Of a stretch of DNA of 64,000 bases, positions 1 through 8,132 are shown piece by piece. The notes beneath the pieces were generated by a model. The model was given only the letters and a program-made list of their open reading frames with translations. It was not told the origin of the DNA and searched no databases. The position numbers and the translations under genes are program-made. The DNA lies in contig NZ_SULM01000016.1 of the NCBI RefSeq assembly GCF_005250615.1, positions 1-64,000 of the forward strand, given 5' to 3'. Source of the DNA: Pseudomonas rhizoryzae (GTDB lineage: Bacteria > Pseudomonadota > Gammaproteobacteria > Pseudomonadales > Pseudomonadaceae). How positions within the stretch are numbered: position 1 is the stretch's first letter; each line of letters begins with the position of its first letter.

Positions 1-66
1 GCGTAGCAGCTCTCTTTGTTCTGCTTCATCGAGCACGATGGGGGCGGCAGGACGACCTGTTCTCAT
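1..66 (-). CDS. IS630-family transposase, N-terminal fragment (runs off the window)
   Basis: Twenty-two codons are visible, starting at the ATG at 66 on the minus strand; the rest lies left of the window. The protein begins MRTGRP and continues with a short acidic helix, which I recognise as the usual N-terminus of IS630-family transposases (helix-turn-helix followed by a DDE domain). Such enzymes cut and paste at TA dinucleotides. A TA at 147-148 sits exactly where element E1 begins, so 67-147 is probably the non-coding end of this insertion sequence. Whether the element is intact cannot be seen. Confidence 0.6.
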   Translation of the reverse strand, partial: MRTGRPAAPIVLDEAEQRELLR

Positions 67-147
67 AGCTGACTCCTGTGTCGGAACACTGAATCTCCAC
101 AAGCTTAGACCATCAATATATGAGCCTTATTTATGAAACACCACACT
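67..147. mobile_element. Probable terminal non-coding end of the IS630-type element
   Basis: AT-rich 81-bp stretch between the transposase start and a TA dinucleotide, followed immediately by the left arm of inverted-repeat element E1. By analogy with IS630 elements, the terminal inverted repeat would read inward from 146. The opposite end is outside the window, so the repeat cannot be confirmed. Confidence 0.35.
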
Positions 148-292
148 AGGTTCTGTACGAAAAGTCGCCGAGCGACGGTCAGGCGAGGCGAAAAAGGCTG
201 AGGAAGCGGAGTTTACGAGCGTTAAATGAGCATTCCGAAGCCTTTTTCAACGAAGCATCACCGAGCGCAGGCATTTTTCGTACAGAACCTAG
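146..292. repeat. Inverted-repeat intergenic element E1 (MITE-like)
   Basis: The ends are an 18-bp perfect inverted repeat (146-163 with 275-292, CTAGGTTCTGTACGAAAA). Read on the minus strand, the interior contains the words CGTTGAAAA, TCGGAATGCTCATTTA, GTAAACTCCGCTTCCTCA and GCTCGG. These are shared with elements E2 (2436-2664) and E4 (61707-61848). The right arm supplies the stop codon of the small gene 289-489. The element is non-coding and could form one long hairpin in RNA. Confidence 0.75.
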
Positions 293-489
293 GTCCGCTT
301 TCGCTCAAGCAAGGCCTCCAGCGCCGCCAGATCCTCTTGCTGCTTGGCGAGGCGGGTGAGCTGATGGTTCACCCAGCGGCTGTTCGACTCGACGTTGCGT
401 CGACGGCGTTCGACCTCGCGCTCCAACTCGAGCAAGGGTTTCTGCTCCATCATCTCTAGGTCGGGACTGCGGTAGGGCATTGCATGCAT
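289..489 (-). CDS. Small hypothetical coiled-coil protein
   Basis: A 66-codon frame whose product is very rich in Glu, Arg, Leu and Gln, with heptad-like spacing (LELEREVERRRRNVE, then LAALEALLERKR), so it should be an alpha-helical coiled coil. The start could be the ATG at 489 or the one at 480 (MPYRSPDLEMM), which reads more like a natural N-terminus. The stop codon lies inside the right arm of element E1, so the C-terminus was probably redefined when E1 arrived. I do not recognise the family. Its amino-acid composition is plausible for a real gene, but no conserved neighbour supports it. Confidence 0.4.
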   Translation of the reverse strand: MHAMPYRSPDLEMMEQKPLLELEREVERRRRNVESNSRWVNHQLTRLAKQQEDLAALEALLERKRT

Positions 490-539
490 CCTTGCATGGG
501 GGTGATGTAAGTCAAACTAGCGTACCCCATCGAGTTTCA

Positions 540-836
540 TTAGCTATCGCGATAGCTGGCTTTCAGACGAAACGTTTCATCAAGCCCCGATAGCAACCTG
601 GCTTCCAGTGCCGGCCTATCGAAGAAAAGAGGCACCAGCCCCTCGTCCTGACGGGGCTCGGTCCCTCTAGAATGACTGTTCGTCGGGGCTGTAGCCGCAG
701 CTCCTGCCTCCGCTGAACGGTTCGCTACCCTCTGTTCGATCCAAGCGTGAGCACTTGCAGAGGGTGCGACCGGGCAACCTTGAATGACTAGTTGTCCTGC
801 CAAGGCGCTATAGGTCTGCAGCGCCGCGGCTTCCAA
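540..836 (-). CDS. Hypothetical protein, doubtful
   Basis: A 98-codon frame beginning MEAAALQTYSALAGQ. It has no recognised domain, signal or membrane segment. The first half is Ala-rich and the C-terminal half has a more natural composition (LVPLFFDRPALEARLLSGL). It lies just downstream of the PfpI gene on the same strand, with a 16-bp gap between that stop and this start. Its stop overlaps a perfect palindrome (542-557). It may be a decayed gene or a chance frame in high-GC DNA. Confidence 0.25.
   Translation of the reverse strand: MEAAALQTYSALAGQLVIQGCPVAPSASAHAWIEQRVANRSAEAGAAATAPTNSHSRGTEPRQDEGLVPLFFDRPALEARLLSGLDETFRLKASYRDS
542..557. repeat. Perfect 16-bp palindrome AGCTATCGCGATAGCT
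   Basis: A self-complementary 16-mer overlapping the end of the doubtful gene 540-836. There is no T-tract on either side, so it is a poor intrinsic terminator; a protein-binding site is possible. Confidence 0.5.
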
Positions 837-852
837 GGTTGCCGAGCGGTAT

Positions 853-1392
853 CTAGCCCGCCAGCAGCTTGATGAACTCGCGGTTGAAAGCTGGGATGTC
901 GTCCGGCTTGCGGCTGCTCACCAGTTGGCCATCGACGATGACTTCCTGATCCTTCCAGGTGGCGCCGGCATTCTGCAGATCGTCGGTCAGCGATGGCCAA
1001 CTGGTCAGGGTCTTGCCCTGCACCAAGCCGGCGGAAATCAGCAGCCAGGCGCCGTGGCAGATGACGGCGACTGGCTTGCCCGCGTCGGCGATCTCCTTGG
1101 CCAACTGTTGGGCCTTGGCATCGGTACGGATGGTATCGGCGTTGACCACGCCGCCGGGCAACAGCACGGCATCGTAGTCACCGGCGTTGGCGGCGTCGAA
1201 GGTCAGGTCGACCGGAAAGCTGTCGGCCGGGTCGGTGTGGTTCCAGCCCTGTACCTGACCAGCTTCGGCGGAAATGATGTGGGTCTGGGCACCCGCCTGT
1301 TCCAACGCCTGTTTAGGGCCGGTGAGCTCGGCCTGTTCGAAGCCATCGGTGACCAGGATGGCGATTTTCTTGCCGTTCAGGGATGCAGCCAT
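853..1392 (-). CDS. DJ-1/PfpI family protein (glutamine-amidotransferase-like)
   Basis: The 179-residue length fits single-domain PfpI/YhbO-type proteins. The fold is visible as a first strand plus acidic loop (KIAILVTDGFEQAEL, residues 8-22), the LLPGG turn near 77-81, and the nucleophile elbow AVICHGAW with Cys112-His113. Glu19 or Glu22 in the first loop would be the conserved acid partner. Family members have been reported as stress-protective proteases, deglycases or hydratases, and the exact reaction cannot be read from the sequence. No signal peptide, so cytoplasmic. It is the first minus-strand gene after the plus-strand HDOD gene, whose promoter region it shares (1393-1549). Confidence 0.85.
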   Translation of the reverse strand: MAASLNGKKIAILVTDGFEQAELTGPKQALEQAGAQTHIISAEAGQVQGWNHTDPADSFPVDLTFDAANAGDYDAVLLPGGVVNADTIRTDAKAQQLAKEIADAGKPVAVICHGAWLLISAGLVQGKTLTSWPSLTDDLQNAGATWKDQEVIVDGQLVSSRKPDDIPAFNREFIKLLAG

Positions 1393-1549
1393 GATGCAGA
1401 AACCTCGTGTGGAATTCGGGTGGGACTAGCCTTTTGCCAGCGCTCATAGATCCGGCTCATGCAGGCCATACGAAGTTCCTTCGTCGCGCCCGATGGCATC
1501 CCCAAGCGGCCCGGAGTAAATTTGCGACATTCATCGCAGAGTAGTCTCC

Positions 1550-2437
1550 ATGTCCCAAGCTTCCCCGCAGCTGACCGAGGAGCAGATCCGCCAGGCTCTG
1601 CAAGGCATCAGCATTCCTCCGCAGCCGCAGATCATGGTGGATCTGCAACTCGAACAGATCATGCCCAACCCCGATCTCATGGTCATCGCCCGCCTGATCG
1701 GTCAAGATCCGGGGTTGTCCGGCGCCTTGCTCAAGCTGGTCAACTCGCCGTACTTCGGCCTGAGCAACCGGGTGACCTCCATCCAGCGGGCGGTCAATCT
1801 GCTGGGCAGCAAGTCAGTGATCAATCTGATCAACGCCCAGTCGATCAAGGGTGAACTCAGCGACGAGACCATCGTCACCCTCAACCGCTTCTGGGACACC
1901 GCCCAGGACGTGGCCGAGACCTGCCTGAGCCTGGCCAAGAAAACCGGTTACCCGACGCCCGACGAGGCCTATGCCCTGGGCCTGTTCCACAATTGCGGCA
2001 TTCCGCTGATGCTCAAGCGCTTCCCCAACTACATGGCGGTGTTGGAAGAGGCCTATGCCAGCGTGAACGAGCAGGTGCGGGTGGTGGACGTGGAGAACCG
2101 CCTGTACAACACCAACCATGCCGTGGTGGGCTACTTCATTTCCCGCTCCTGGCGTTTGCCGGAGCATGTCGGCCAGGCCATCGCCAATCATCACAACGCC
2201 CAATCGGTGTTCGAAGAGGGTGCCACCACCGACATCCAGATCAAGAATCTGCTGGCGCTGCTGAAGATGGCCGAGCACATCTGCGGTTGCTATCGCGCCC
2301 TCGGCGGCCAGGACGAGGATCATGAGTGGACGGCCATCGCCTCCCGGGTGCTCGATCATGTCGGCTTGTCCGAGTACGACTTCGAGTCGCTTCAAGAGAC
2401 CATCCTTGAAATGGGCAGCGGTCGGATCAATTACTAG
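1550..2437 (+). CDS. HDOD domain protein
   Basis: 295 residues. From about residue 20 to 220 it shows the HDOD pattern: PPQPQIMVDL, then IARLIGQDPGLSGALLKLVNSP, then AVNLLGSKSV, then the His-containing ALGLFHNCG and AIANHHNAQ. HDOD domains are relatives of HD hydrolases that usually lack catalytic metal residues and act as signalling scaffolds in bacteria, often with c-di-GMP or chemotaxis partners. No second domain is attached. The gene is followed immediately by inverted-repeat element E2, which begins on the stop codon. Divergent from the PfpI gene. Confidence 0.85.
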   Translation: MSQASPQLTEEQIRQALQGISIPPQPQIMVDLQLEQIMPNPDLMVIARLIGQDPGLSGALLKLVNSPYFGLSNRVTSIQRAVNLLGSKSVINLINAQSIKGELSDETIVTLNRFWDTAQDVAETCLSLAKKTGYPTPDEAYALGLFHNCGIPLMLKRFPNYMAVLEEAYASVNEQVRVVDVENRLYNTNHAVVGYFISRSWRLPEHVGQAIANHHNAQSVFEEGATTDIQIKNLLALLKMAEHICGCYRALGGQDEDHEWTAIASRVLDHVGLSEYDFESLQETILEMGSGRINY

Positions 2438-2664
2438 ATTTGGTTAAAAGGGCCTGCGCTCGGCCATGCGGCGTTGAAAACCAGCTGGTTCGCCAGCCCG
2501 GTCGGAATGCTCATTTAGCCTTTGTAAACTCGTGCGCGAGCCCGGTCCGCTTCCTCGCTGTTTTGATTCGCTGGCGCTCACCCTTCGGGCCAGCCCTTGG
2601 CTGTTACTCCCGTTGGTCGTTGCGGCTTGCCTGACCTTCGCTCGGCGCCTTTTAAGCCAAATCT
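2436..2664. repeat. Inverted-repeat intergenic element E2 (MITE-like, longest copy)
   Basis: The ends pair as AGATTTGG-TTAAAAGG (2436-2451) with CCTTTTAAGCCAAATCT (2648-2664), with one bulged base. The interior carries the family words CGTTGAAAA, TCGGAATGCTCATTTA, GTAAACTC, CCGCTTCCTC and CTGACCTTCGCTCGGCG in the same order as E1 and E4. It also has extra internal hairpins that make it longer (229 bp). It lies between the HDOD gene and mutM, both on the plus strand, and overlaps the HDOD stop codon by two bases. Confidence 0.7.
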
Positions 2665-2688
2665 CTGGAATAAGCCTCCTGGATCCCC

Positions 2689-3501
2689 ATGCCCGAATTA
2701 CCTGAAGTCGAAACCACTCGCCGGGGCATTGAGCCCCATGTCGTCGGTCAGCGTGTGCGTCGGGTTATCGTCCGTGACGCCCGCCTGCGCTGGCCGGTGC
2801 CCGAGGATCTGGATGTGCGCCTCTCCGGCCAGCGCATCGAGGCCGTGGAGCGGCGCGCCAAGTACCTGCTGATCCGCGCCGAGAGCGGCACCCTGATCGG
2901 CCACCTGGGCATGTCCGGCAGTCTGAGGTTGGTCCCGGCGGACCAGCCGCCGGCCAAGCACGAGCATGTCGACATCGAGCTGGAATCCGGTCTGTCGCTG
3001 CGCTACACCGATCCCCGGCGTTTCGGCGCCTTGCTCTGGACCCAGGACCCCCATGCCCACGTGCTGCTCAGCAAGCTGGGCCCCGAGCCCCTGACCGATG
3101 CCTTCGACGGCGGTCGACTGTTCGAGCTGTCACGCGGGCGCAGCATGGCGGTCAAGCCCTTCATCATGGACAACGCCGTGGTGGTGGGGGTGGGCAACAT
3201 CTACGCCGCCGAGGCGCTGTTCGCCGCCGGTATCGATCCCCGCCGCGCCGCCGGCAGCATATCCCGGGCGCGTTACGATCGCCTGGCCGAGGAGATCAAG
3301 AAGGTGCTGGCGCGCTCCATCGAAAGCGGCGGTACCACCCTGCGCGACTTCATCGGCGGCGACGGGGCACCGGGTTATTTCAAGCAGGAGTTGTTCGTCT
3401 ACGGCCGCAAGGGCGAATTCTGCAAGCTCTGCGGGACGGGACTCAAGGAGATCCGCCTCGGCCAGCGCGCCAGCGTCTATTGCGGAAAATGCCAGCGATG
3501 A
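2689..3501 (+). CDS. mutM: Formamidopyrimidine-DNA glycosylase (Fpg/MutM)
   Basis: A bifunctional DNA glycosylase/AP lyase that removes 8-oxoguanine and formamidopyrimidines in base-excision repair. The N-terminus after Met removal is [12 protein letters not shown], with the catalytic Pro and Glu. The helix-two-turns-helix region lies near residues 150-200 ([15 protein letters not shown]). The C-terminus ends in the four-Cys zinc finger (FCKLCGTG ... VYCGKCQR). Its 270 residues are the standard length. The start ATG at 2689 is fixed because the N-terminal Pro is required for chemistry. The stop overlaps the start of the following cytochrome gene. Confidence 0.97.
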   Translation: MPELPEVETTRRGIEPHVVGQRVRRVIVRDARLRWPVPEDLDVRLSGQRIEAVERRAKYLLIRAESGTLIGHLGMSGSLRLVPADQPPAKHEHVDIELESGLSLRYTDPRRFGALLWTQDPHAHVLLSKLGPEPLTDAFDGGRLFELSRGRSMAVKPFIMDNAVVVGVGNIYAAEALFAAGIDPRRAAGSISRARYDRLAEEIKKVLARSIESGGTTLRDFIGGDGAPGYFKQELFVYGRKGEFCKLCGTGLKEIRLGQRASVYCGKCQR

Positions 3502-3872
3502 AGGCGCTGACCGGGCTGGCACTGTTGACGCTGCTGAGCGGGGAGCTGGCTTGGGCCGATGCCGACAACGGCCGCAACCTGTTCCTGCGCCGCTGCCACA
3601 ACTGCCATTCCGTGGGGCCCAATGCCCAGTCCGGCTTCGGCCCGCAACTCAACGACCTCTTCGGGCGCCGGGCGGGCAGCCTGCCGGGCTACGCCTATTC
3701 CGAGGCCATGCGCCAAGCTGGCTTCGCCTGGGATCGCAAGGCCCTGGAGGCTTTCTTGCGCGATCCCGAGCAGCAGGTGCCAGGCACCAAGATGAGATTC
3801 TGGGGCATCGGCGATGCCGAGGATCTACGCGACATCGCCGACTACCTGCAAACCCAGCACACCACGCCCTGA
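3498..3872 (+). CDS. Class I c-type cytochrome, periplasmic
   Basis: A 124-residue precursor. The signal peptide is [20 protein letters not shown]. The single haem-attachment motif is CHNCH (Cys33, Cys36, His37), and the probable axial Met is Met99 in the GTKM motif, so this is a small mono-haem electron carrier. The ATG at 3498 overlaps the mutM stop as ATGA and has GGAAAA eight bases upstream. Upstream TTG and ATG codons at 3480 and 3489 are less well placed. Translational coupling to mutM is likely. The stop abuts the stop of the convergent MFS gene with no spacer, so the two transcripts must overlap. Confidence 0.9.
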   Translation: MKALTGLALLTLLSGELAWADADNGRNLFLRRCHNCHSVGPNAQSGFGPQLNDLFGRRAGSLPGYAYSEAMRQAGFAWDRKALEAFLRDPEQQVPGTKMRFWGIGDAEDLRDIADYLQTQHTTP

Positions 3873-5399
3873 TCAGTGATCGCCGCCGCCAGCCCCCGGC
3901 TTGGCCGCGAAGGGCGGCTTGGCCAGCCAGATGATCAGGAACAGGCCCATGAAGGTCCAGCCGAGCAGGGTGAAGTAGTCTATCGTCGACAGCATATAGG
4001 CCTGACTCTCCACGACCTTGTCGATCTGGGCGTAGGCGTGTTGCGACGGGCCGCCGAGCGCGTCCAGGTAATGCTGGGTAGCCGGGCTATAGGCGGTCAC
4101 GTCCTCGGTCAACTGGGCATGATGGTGGATGGCGCGGCGCTGCCAGATCCAGGTGGTCAGCGAAGAGGCGAAGCTGCCACCCAGGACCCGCAGGAAGGTC
4201 GCCAGGCCGCCGCCATCGGCCAGCTCCGACGGTTTGAGGCTGGACAGCAGGATGCTGGTGGTGGGCATGAAGAACAGCGCCACGCCCAGGCCCATGAAGG
4301 TCTGCACCTCGGCGATGTGGCGATAGTCCACCTCGTTGTTGAAGGTCGCCCGCATGAAACAGGAGGCGCCGATCACCAGGAAAGACCCGCCAGCCAGCAG
4401 GCGCAGGTCGGTCTTGTGCGCGAACTTGCCCACCAGCGGCGAGAGGATCACCGGCAGGATGCCGATGGGCGCTGCGGCGAGGCCCGCCCACACCGGGGTA
4501 TAGCCAAGCTGGGTCTGCAGCCATTGCGGCAGCAGCAGGTTGATGCCGAAGAAGCCCGAATAACCCAGCACCAGGGCCAGGGTGCCAAAGCTGAAATTGC
4601 GATAGCGGAACAGTCGCAGGTTGATGATGGGATGCTTGTCGGTCAGCTCCCAGATCACCAGGGCGGTCAGGGAGACGGCGGAAATGGCCGCGCCCAGGCA
4701 GATCAGGTTGGATTCGAACCAGTCCAGGTCGTTGCCCTTGTCCAGCACCACCTGCAGCACGCCGACGCCGAGCACCAGCAGGATCAAGCCCACGTAGTCG
4801 ATGGGCTGGGCGACCAGTTTCTCCGGCTTCTTGCCCAGTTGGCTCCAGACCACCAGGGTAGCGAAGATGCCGATGGGCACGTTGATGAAGAAGATCCACG
4901 GCCAGCTGTAGTTGTCGGTGATCCAGCCACCGGCGATGGGGCCGATGATGGGCGCTACCACCGTCACCATGGCCAGCAGCGCCAGGGCCATGCCACGTTT
5001 GGCCGCCGGGAAGATCGCCAGCAACAGCGTTTGGGCCATGGGGTAGAGCGGGCCGGCGACGAAGCCCTGCATGGCGCGGAATACCACCAGTTCGGGCATG
5101 GAGGTGGCGATGCCGCAGAGGAAGGAGGTGATGACGAACAGCACCACGGCGGCCATGAACAGCTTGACCTCGCCGAAGCGGCGCGCCATCCAGCCGGTCA
5201 GGGGCAGGGCGATGGCGTTGCTCACGGCGAAGGCGGTGATGACCCAGGTGCCCTGTTCCTGACTGACCCCGAGGTTGCCGGAAATGGTGGTCAGGGCGAC
5301 GTTGGCGATGGTGGTGTCGAGCACCTGCATGAAGGTGGCCAGGGACAGACCCACCGTGGCGAGCACCAGGCTCGCCGGGCGAAAGGCATTATCGCTCAT
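3873..5399 (-). CDS. DHA2-type MFS multidrug efflux pump (EmrB-like)
   Basis: 508 residues with 14 predicted membrane helices, the DHA2 (drug:H+ antiporter-2) layout of EmrB/FarB. The first helix is followed by the motif QVLDTTIANVALTTI (about residues 25-39), where the conserved Asp sits in the membrane. WITDNYSWPWIFFINVPIG (near 159-177) is the hallmark of the middle of EmrB proteins. It should be the inner-membrane pump of a tripartite exporter, working with the membrane-fusion protein (5447-6658) and the outer-membrane factor (6675-8129) encoded just upstream. Substrates are unknown. Last gene of the operon. Confidence 0.93.
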   Translation of the reverse strand: MSDNAFRPASLVLATVGLSLATFMQVLDTTIANVALTTISGNLGVSQEQGTWVITAFAVSNAIALPLTGWMARRFGEVKLFMAAVVLFVITSFLCGIATSMPELVVFRAMQGFVAGPLYPMAQTLLLAIFPAAKRGMALALLAMVTVVAPIIGPIAGGWITDNYSWPWIFFINVPIGIFATLVVWSQLGKKPEKLVAQPIDYVGLILLVLGVGVLQVVLDKGNDLDWFESNLICLGAAISAVSLTALVIWELTDKHPIINLRLFRYRNFSFGTLALVLGYSGFFGINLLLPQWLQTQLGYTPVWAGLAAAPIGILPVILSPLVGKFAHKTDLRLLAGGSFLVIGASCFMRATFNNEVDYRHIAEVQTFMGLGVALFFMPTTSILLSSLKPSELADGGGLATFLRVLGGSFASSLTTWIWQRRAIHHHAQLTEDVTAYSPATQHYLDALGGPSQHAYAQIDKVVESQAYMLSTIDYFTLLGWTFMGLFLIIWLAKPPFAAKPGAGGGDH

Positions 5400-5446
5400 G
5401 ACGGATTACCAGAAGGGATGGGGGCCTCTGTACGGGCCCCGCGACC

Positions 5447-6658
5447 TCAGCGCTTGGTGACACCGGAGGCGCGCGCCGCCGGACCGTTGTTGTGGATGAT
5501 CTGCTGGATCAGTTGCTCGGCGTCGGCCAATTGGTGGTCGTAGACGTCCGTGCTGTAGCGCGGCTGCTTCGGCGTGGTGGCGGGCAGGCGGGCGCCGTCC
5601 TGGTCGTGCAGGTCGACATCGACCACCGTCGACAGGCCGATCCGCAGCGGATGCTTGTCCAGGTTGTCGTGCTCCAGGCGAATCCGTACCGGCAGGCGCT
5701 GGACGATCTTGATCCAGTTGCCGGTGGCGTTCTGCGCCGGCAGCAGCGAGAAGGCGCTGCCGGTACCCACGCCGAGGCTTTCCACGGTGCCGCGGTAGCG
5801 GACGTCGTCGCCATAGAAGTCGGAATGGATTTCCACCGGTTGGCCGATGCGCATCTCGGCGAGTTGGGTCTCCTTGAAGTTGGCATCGATCCAGATCTGG
5901 TCCAGGGGTACCACCGCCATCAGCGCAGCGCCAGGCTGCACCATGCTGCCGACCTGCACCGAGCGCTTGGCGATATAGCCGCTCACCGGGGCCAGTAGCT
6001 TGGTGCGGACATGGTTGAGGTAGGCCTGGCGCAACTGGGCGGCGGCGGCCTTGACGTCCGGGTGGGAGGCGATCTGGGTGTCGTCCACCAGGGCCTTGTT
6101 GGTATCCAGTTGCTGCTGGGCGGAGGTCAGGGAGCTCTCGGCGGCGGCCAGGGTGTCACGGGCGTGGGCCAGTTCCTCCTGGGAGATGGCACCGCCACTG
6201 GCCAGTTTCTGCCGGCGGGCGTAGTCGGCACGGGCGCGCTCGACCTCGACCTTGCGCGCGGCGACCTGAGCCTTGTAGCCGTCCACGTTGCTGTAGAGAC
6301 CGCGCACCTTGCGCACGGTCTGGGCCAGGTTGGCCTCGGCGCTCTGCTCGGCGATGGCGGTGTCGTTGGGGTCGAGTTCCACCAGGACATCGCCTTCGTG
6401 CACGAAATCGCCATCGTCGACGGCGATGCGGGTCACGATGCCGGCCACCTGGGGGGTGAGCTGCACCAGGTTGCCATTGACGTAGGCATCGTCGGTGCTG
6501 GCATGGAAGCGGCCATAGAAGAGGTGGTAGCAGTAGACGCCCACCCCGGCCAGGATCACCACCAGCAGCAGGAGCAGCAGGAAGAGTTTGCGTTTGCCGG
6601 AGCCCTTGTTCGGCTGCTCCTGGGCGTTGTCTTGAGCGGTTGTGGCGGAATCGGCCAT
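5447..6658 (-). CDS. Membrane-fusion protein of the efflux system (EmrA/HlyD family)
   Basis: 403 residues from the ATG at 6658. It has a cytoplasmic N-terminus rich in Gln/Asn, one membrane segment (LFLLLLLLVVILAGVGVYC, about 24-42), a lipoyl half-motif beginning near 60 (DDAYVNGNLVQLTPQVAG), a long alpha-helical hairpin (about 110-200) and a second lipoyl/beta-barrel half (LLAPVSGYIAKRSVQVG). It bridges the MFS pump and the outer-membrane channel. An in-frame upstream start would add 25 Pro/Arg-rich residues that overlap the preceding gene, so the internal ATG is preferred. It is 47 bp upstream of the pump gene. Confidence 0.92.
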   Translation of the reverse strand: MADSATTAQDNAQEQPNKGSGKRKLFLLLLLLVVILAGVGVYCYHLFYGRFHASTDDAYVNGNLVQLTPQVAGIVTRIAVDDGDFVHEGDVLVELDPNDTAIAEQSAEANLAQTVRKVRGLYSNVDGYKAQVAARKVEVERARADYARRQKLASGGAISQEELAHARDTLAAAESSLTSAQQQLDTNKALVDDTQIASHPDVKAAAAQLRQAYLNHVRTKLLAPVSGYIAKRSVQVGSMVQPGAALMAVVPLDQIWIDANFKETQLAEMRIGQPVEIHSDFYGDDVRYRGTVESLGVGTGSAFSLLPAQNATGNWIKIVQRLPVRIRLEHDNLDKHPLRIGLSTVVDVDLHDQDGARLPATTPKQPRYSTDVYDHQLADAEQLIQQIIHNNGPAARASGVTKR

Positions 6659-6674
6659 GGTCGCGATCTCGGTA

Positions 6675-8129
6675 TCAGTGTGAGGTTGCGGCGGCGGGCG
6701 CCGGCGGCAATTTGGACGGTTGGAAGCCGCCACCCAGGGCTTGCATCAGCAGTACGCCGCTGTCGATGCGATCGGCCTGGAGGCTGGCGAGCTGGCGGTC
6801 GGCCTGCAGCAGTTGTTGCTCGACGGTCAGGGCGTCGAGGTAGTTGCCGATGCCGGCGCCATAGCGCTGCATGGCGATGTCGAAGGAGCTCTTGGCGATG
6901 TCGCGCGCCCGCTGCTGATCGACCAGTTGCTGCTCCAGCGACCGCTGGCGGGTGATGGCGTCGGCGATGTCGCCCAGGGCCTGGACCAGGGTCTGGTTGT
7001 ACTGGGCTACGGCCAGGTCGTAGTCGGCGTCCCGGCTGGCCAGGTCCGCCCGCCGGCGACCGCCATCGAAGATCGGCAACGACAGCGCCGGCCCTACGTT
7101 GAAGAAGCGCGCCGGACCACCGAACAGGGCATCGCCGAGGATGGCCTTGCTACCGGCGGCTACCGTCAGGTTCAGGTTGGGATAGAAGTTGGTCTTGCTC
7201 GCGGCGATGTCCTTGCGCGCGGCTTCCACCCGCCAGCGGGCGGCGATCAGGTCCGGTCGCCGACCCACCAGCTCGGCGGGCAACTGGGCCGGCAGATTTA
7301 CCGCAGCGGGGGCGATCAACTTGGGCCGCGGGATCTCGGCACCGCGATCGGGGCCCTTGCCCAGCAGCACGGCGAGACGGATCTGGGCGCTGCGCACCTG
7401 CTGCTCGGCGGCGGTATGGGCCGAGGCGGAGCTGGCTTCCAGGCTCTGGGTCTGCTGCAACTGATAGTCGCTATCGAGGCCGGCGCTGACCCGACGCTGG
7501 GCCAGGTCGAGCATGCCACGGGTACGTTCCAGATCCTGCTGGGCCACGTCCAGGTTGGTGTAGGCCAGGCCGAGCTGGTTATAGGCGCGGGTCACATCGG
7601 CCGCCAGGGTCAGGCGGGCGGCCTGGCGATCCACCTCGCCAGCGCGGGCCCGGCCCAGGGCGGCTTCCCATGCGGCGCGCTGGCCACCCCAGAGATCGAA
7701 GCTGTAGCTGCCGCTCACATTCAACTGGCGCAGGGTGCTGTAGCGGTCGCCCTGACCGAGCGGATCGTCCGGTCGCGCCAGCCGCGAGCGAGTGACCCCA
7801 GCGTTGGCGTCGATCTGCGGCTCGCGATCGGCATCGGCGGCGAGCACCGCGGCGTCGGCCTGGCGGCTGCGGGCATCGGCTTCCTGGAGCGAGGGGCTGT
7901 CGCGCAGGGCCTCGCGGATCAGGCCATCGAGTTGCGGATCGCCCAGGCGGGTCCACCAGTCGGCACTCGGCCATTGGGCGGGCGAGAGGCGATCATTGGC
8001 GAAGGTGGCCTCACCCTTGAGGGTCGCCGGATCCACGGCGTGCCCCTGGGGGTTAAGTCCCTCGGACGACACGCAGCCTGCCAGCAGCAGGGCGGCACAG
8101 AGGGCGGTCAATGGCAGGCGAAGGGTCAT
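6675..8129 (-). CDS. Outer-membrane factor lipoprotein of the efflux system (NodT/OprM type)
   Basis: 484 residues. It has a lipoprotein signal with lipobox LLAGC (Cys19), followed by two homologous OEP repeats (about 60-260 and 280-470) rich in Ala, Gln and Leu, as in TolC-type helical barrels. DYDLAVAQYNQTLVQALGDIADAI near the C-terminus is typical of the second repeat. The protein forms the outer-membrane exit duct. It is the first structural gene after marR, with only three bases between the marR stop and this start, so the two are translationally linked. Confidence 0.93.
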   Translation of the reverse strand: MTLRLPLTALCAALLLAGCVSSEGLNPQGHAVDPATLKGEATFANDRLSPAQWPSADWWTRLGDPQLDGLIREALRDSPSLQEADARSRQADAAVLAADADREPQIDANAGVTRSRLARPDDPLGQGDRYSTLRQLNVSGSYSFDLWGGQRAAWEAALGRARAGEVDRQAARLTLAADVTRAYNQLGLAYTNLDVAQQDLERTRGMLDLAQRRVSAGLDSDYQLQQTQSLEASSASAHTAAEQQVRSAQIRLAVLLGKGPDRGAEIPRPKLIAPAAVNLPAQLPAELVGRRPDLIAARWRVEAARKDIAASKTNFYPNLNLTVAAGSKAILGDALFGGPARFFNVGPALSLPIFDGGRRRADLASRDADYDLAVAQYNQTLVQALGDIADAITRQRSLEQQLVDQQRARDIAKSSFDIAMQRYGAGIGNYLDALTVEQQLLQADRQLASLQADRIDSGVLLMQALGGGFQPSKLPPAPAAATSH

Positions 8130-8132
8130 GGA

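Noticed and set aside
146..292. E1-E4 as ordinary Pseudomonas REP sequences
   Set aside because: REP units are about 20-35 bp with a conserved tetranucleotide; these elements are 89-229 bp with variable arms and a shared core.
788..1000. 70-codon minus-strand frame overlapping the PfpI gene end
   Set aside because: Overlaps the real PfpI frame in another phase; Arg/Gln-rich with no recognisable feature.
3876..5543. Long open frame (555 codons) on the plus strand opposite the MFS pump gene
   Set aside because: Antisense to a clear membrane transporter; composition rich in Gln, Gly, Asp and His typical of a shadow frame in high-GC DNA.
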